DNA of 64,000 bases. Source: an uncultured Clostridia bacterium (lineage in GTDB: Bacteria > Bacillota > Clostridia > Oscillospirales > Ruminococcaceae). A model generated the notes under the pieces. That model worked only from the letters and a program-made list of their open reading frames with translations. It was not told where the DNA came from and made no database searches. Position numbers and translations under genes: made by a program. Each line of letters starts with the position of its first letter. The first letter of the stretch is position 1. This document shows positions 61,776-64,000 of the stretch, piece after piece. The stretch spans positions 1 to 64,000 of the forward strand of contig CANQUM010000003.1 in assembly GCA_947627045.1 (NCBI GenBank). Reading direction: 5' to 3'.

Positions 61776-62768
61776 CTATTTCTTTTCCGGACAGAAAGAC
61801 CTGCATCTTCCCGTTTCAATATCTGCAATACATTTCAGTACCGGATAGGCCTGCTGCGGCACCACCGCATTGCCAAGCGAAAACATGCGGCTGCCCCAAA
61901 GTGGGTTCGCTTCCGTAATCCGGCTTACCCCCTCCGGCTCCTGTTCCCACAGCCTGTGTCCGTCCATCCAATGGGGAAGCCCATCAGCCATTCCACCCAG
62001 TCCGGGTTGATTTTGTGCCGTTTCATGGAAATCTCCACAACCTCCGTAAAGAGCTCTTTCTGCTCCTCCGTCTCCGGTTCGTGAAACTCCGTCCCCGTCT
62101 GCTCCATTACCTCCGGGGTGCAGAACACCCGCATCTGCAGGTTGGGCTGCCAGAGCGTCCCCGTCGAGTTGAGTTTCTTTAATGTCCCCGTTTTCTTCAT
62201 CCTGCCAATGAGGGCAGTGGAAACATCCATCTTCCCAATGGAAGCCACCGGCGTCGGATAAGTGTCCGGCAATGAATACCCGTTTCCTCTCATGCCACGC
62301 ACCGACGGCGAGAGCAGGTAGTACGAAGGCCCGGACTTCATAGCCTGCTCCTTCCAGATCAGATACCGTCTTTTCGAGCCCCATGTTGAGGAATCCAGCA
62401 ACATTTTCTCCAAGCACCCAAGCGGGGGAGAACTCTCTGATGACTCTAAGCATTTCCGGCCAGAGGTAACGGTCATCTTCAAAGCCCCTGCGCTTCCCGG
62501 CAAAGGAAAACGGCTGGCAGGGGAATCCCCCTGAGATGAGTGTGACATTTTGTTGTTTTGTTCTCGCATAAAACTCCTCCTTGTTCAAATCCCTGATGTC
62601 CTTAAATCTGGGCACATCCTTCCAGTGTTTCTGTAACACCTCATTCTGAAAATCAGCCCATTCGCACTGTGCAACGGTGGTAAACCCCGCCGCCTCCGCC
62701 GCAAGGTCAAGCCCGCCAATGCCGCTAAACAGGCTGATGTGTGTTAAATCCTGCATATTAGCCTCCAA
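61776..62768 (-). CDS. DNA (cytosine-5-)-methyltransferase
   Basis: [105 protein letters not shown]. Confidence 0.95.
   Translation of the reverse strand: MEANMQDLTHISLFSGIGGLDLAAEAAGFTTVAQCEWADFQNEVLQKHWKDVPRFKDIRDLNKEEFYARTKQQNVTLISGGFPCQPFSFAGKRRGFEDDRYLWPEMLRVIREFSPAWVLGENVAGFLNMGLEKTVSDLEGAGYEVRAFVLPALAVGAWHERKRVFIAGHLSDAGGFHWEDGCFHCPHWQDEENGDIKETQLDGDALAAQPADAGVLHPGGNGADGDGVSRTGDGGAERALYGGCGDFHETAQNQPGLGGMADGLPHWMDGHRLWEQEPEGVSRITEANPLWGSRMFSLGNAVVPQQAYPVLKCIADIETGRCRSFCPEKK
61925..62569 (-). CDS. Overprinted ORF inside the methyltransferase gene, with [17 protein letters not shown] signature
   Basis: 214-aa same-strand, out-of-frame [32 protein letters not shown]...[21 protein letters not shown], resembling a protein found next to phage/ICE Dcm enzymes. 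Confidence 0.6.
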   Translation of the reverse strand: MREQNNKMSHSSQGDSPASRFPLPGSAGALKMTVTSGRKCLESSESSPPLGCLEKMLLDSSTWGSKRRYLIWKEQAMKSGPSYYLLSPSVRGMRGNGYSLPDTYPTPVASIGKMDVSTALIGRMKKTGTLKKLNSTGTLWQPNLQMRVFCTPEVMEQTGTEFHEPETEEQKELFTEVVEISMKRHKINPDWVEWLMGFPIGWTDTGCGNRSRRG

Positions 62769-62832
62769 ACTAAATTAAAAAAAGGCATCCTCCCCATACA
62801 GCGGAAAATGCCCTGATTACTGCCTGTTCTTT

Positions 62833-63330
62833 TTACTGTCTGTACTTATACCAGACCGCAAAACCCATAAAAACAATCAAAAACAAAACGGTTAAGATAA
62901 GCATGTGGATCATCTTTTTTCGGACTGCTGCAAAATCTCCCCTGCCATTGTCCCCTTTCTTTCCCGTACTGCTTTTCTTTCCTGCCTTATTTTTTGTTTC
63001 TTCCTCCTGGCGCAGCCTCTGTACTGCCTGCTCCCCTTCCGTAGACATATAAGTGTAGGTGCGGTTTGCAAAGGCAAAATACAGCTTTAATTTCATCATC
63101 TCAATGAATGTCATGCCATGATAGGAATAAAACCCCGTCATGGCAATGGGTGCAATCACCGGGACTGCAATATAAGTGCTGACTGTCAGCCCCATATGCC
63201 GGTATAAAAGCAGCACAATTCCGCCTCCTACCACCACAGATAAAGCAGAATACACAAGCTGCCTTGCCGTCAGTCCCAACACCACGGACTCCTTGTAATT
63301 GTCAATATTCTTGTTGATTTCTATTACCAT
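62833..63330 (-). CDS. PrgI-family conjugation membrane protein (VirB3/TcpE-like)
   Basis: VIEINKNIDNYKESVVLGLTARQLVYSALSVVVGGGIVLLLYRHMGLTVSTYIAVPVIAPIAMTGFYSYHGMTFIEMMKLKL. Confidence 0.88.
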   Translation of the reverse strand: MVIEINKNIDNYKESVVLGLTARQLVYSALSVVVGGGIVLLLYRHMGLTVSTYIAVPVIAPIAMTGFYSYHGMTFIEMMKLKLYFAFANRTYTYMSTEGEQAVQRLRQEEETKNKAGKKSSTGKKGDNGRGDFAAVRKKMIHMLILTVLFLIVFMGFAVWYKYRQ

Positions 63331-63397
63331 TTTTAATCACCATTCCTTTCCCCATACTTCCAGCCACGCCGCTTTGCGGCACAAATCCACAGAAAGC

Positions 63398-63487
63398 AGA
63401 AGAACGCTGCTTTTGCGTTCTTCTAAGATGAAACGGTAGAATTTCTTTGCTGATGTCTTTTATCAGCTTAGAAATTCTTTTCATCTT
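63398..63487 (-). ncRNA. Two-hairpin structured intergenic element, copy C
   Basis: AGAAGAACGC/GCGTTCTTCT (63398-63407, 63415-63424). Second hairpin AAGATGAAA/TTTCATCTT enclosing AGAATTTCT/AGAAATTCT and GCTGAT/ATCAGC. Confidence 0.6.
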
Positions 63488-64000
63488 GACATGCCCGGTT
63501 CCTGACGTTCTGTTTCCTGTTCCATTTCCGTATCCACAAACTCCTGTCCGTCCACGGATGTGATATTGACATACTCCCCAATGATACAGAGCGCCTCATT
63601 ATAACTGCCGGAAGAACAGACGCGCTCTTTCAATTCCTCCGCCTGCTCTTTCAGCCCATGCTCCCTCAGCGTCCGTGCGGCAACCCCCGCAAGGTTAAAG
63701 ATGTTGCCGTCCTCCCCGATCAGGGCACAGTCCGGCTTTTCTGCCTGTCTGTCCGTAAAACCGCCCAGACGGTTCGGCACATAATCAGACAGCCATGTGC
63801 CTCCAAAATCTTCATGTGTCTGCAACCGCCACACGGCGAGTTTCCCCATAGCCAGCTTCACATCCCCGAAAGGATATAAAATACAGGTCAGCCCGTCATG
63901 CTCAAACACGGACACTTCCCGGAACTCTGTCCCCTCCAGTAAAATCCCTTCCTCCGTAAGCATCTGGTTGATTCCGTCCACCCACTCCTCCGGCTTCCCA
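63481..64000 (-). CDS. Hypothetical ICE protein, probably continuing beyond the window edge
   Basis: Open frame reads upstream past the called GTG start to the window end (GKPEEWVDGINQMLTEEGILLEG...). Confidence 0.5.
   Translation of the reverse strand, partial: GKPEEWVDGINQMLTEEGILLEGTEFREVSVFEHDGLTCILYPFGDVKLAMGKLAVWRLQTHEDFGGTWLSDYVPNRLGGFTDRQAEKPDCALIGEDGNIFNLAGVAARTLREHGLKEQAEELKERVCSSGSYNEALCIIGEYVNITSVDGQEFVDTEMEQETERQEPGMSR

Noticed and set aside
61776-62768. Restriction-modification system around the cytosine methyltransferase
   Set aside because: No restriction endonuclease is recognisable nearby; likely an orphan anti-restriction methyltransferase of the ICE.
1-64000. tRNA, rRNA or CRISPR arrays
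   Set aside because: No tRNA-like TPsiC/anticodon arm combination, rRNA stretch or regular repeat-spacer array was seen by eye; a tRNAscan/CRISPR tool run would be decisive.

Overview
Low-GC Firmicutes window (gut Lachnospiraceae/Clostridia-like by gene content). Roughly 1-29.1 kb is a chromosomal or older accessory mosaic: regulators, cysK, a glycosyltransferase, two large NACHT/STAND NTPases flanked by decayed insertion sequences, and many decayed toxin, defence and mobility genes (frameshifted DUF3990, three Fic remnants, ParB, YhcG/DUF1016, integrase, ISLre2). At about 29.1 kb a helicase gene is cut at its DEAH motif. Beyond that, and past the right edge, lies an integrative conjugative element (ICE). 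It carries three tandem large serine recombinases, a PemK/MazF toxin, an Agr-type quorum-sensing locus (agrB, agrD, frameshifted agrC, agrA, xre), an ECF sigma/anti-sigma pair, tandem SpoVG, a sortase, a 2219-aa methylase/helicase, a 3D-NlpC/P60 hydrolase, a VirB4 ATPase, a cytosine methyltransferase and a PrgI-like protein. Most notable: (1) a repeated two-hairpin structured element in ICE intergenic regions whose sequence changes while pairing is kept; (2) an overprinted ORF inside the cytosine methyltransferase gene carrying its own [17 protein letters not shown] signature; (3) the two-NACHT island; (4) quorum-sensing control genes next to a serine-recombinase trio. All family calls come from reading the translations; no database search was run.
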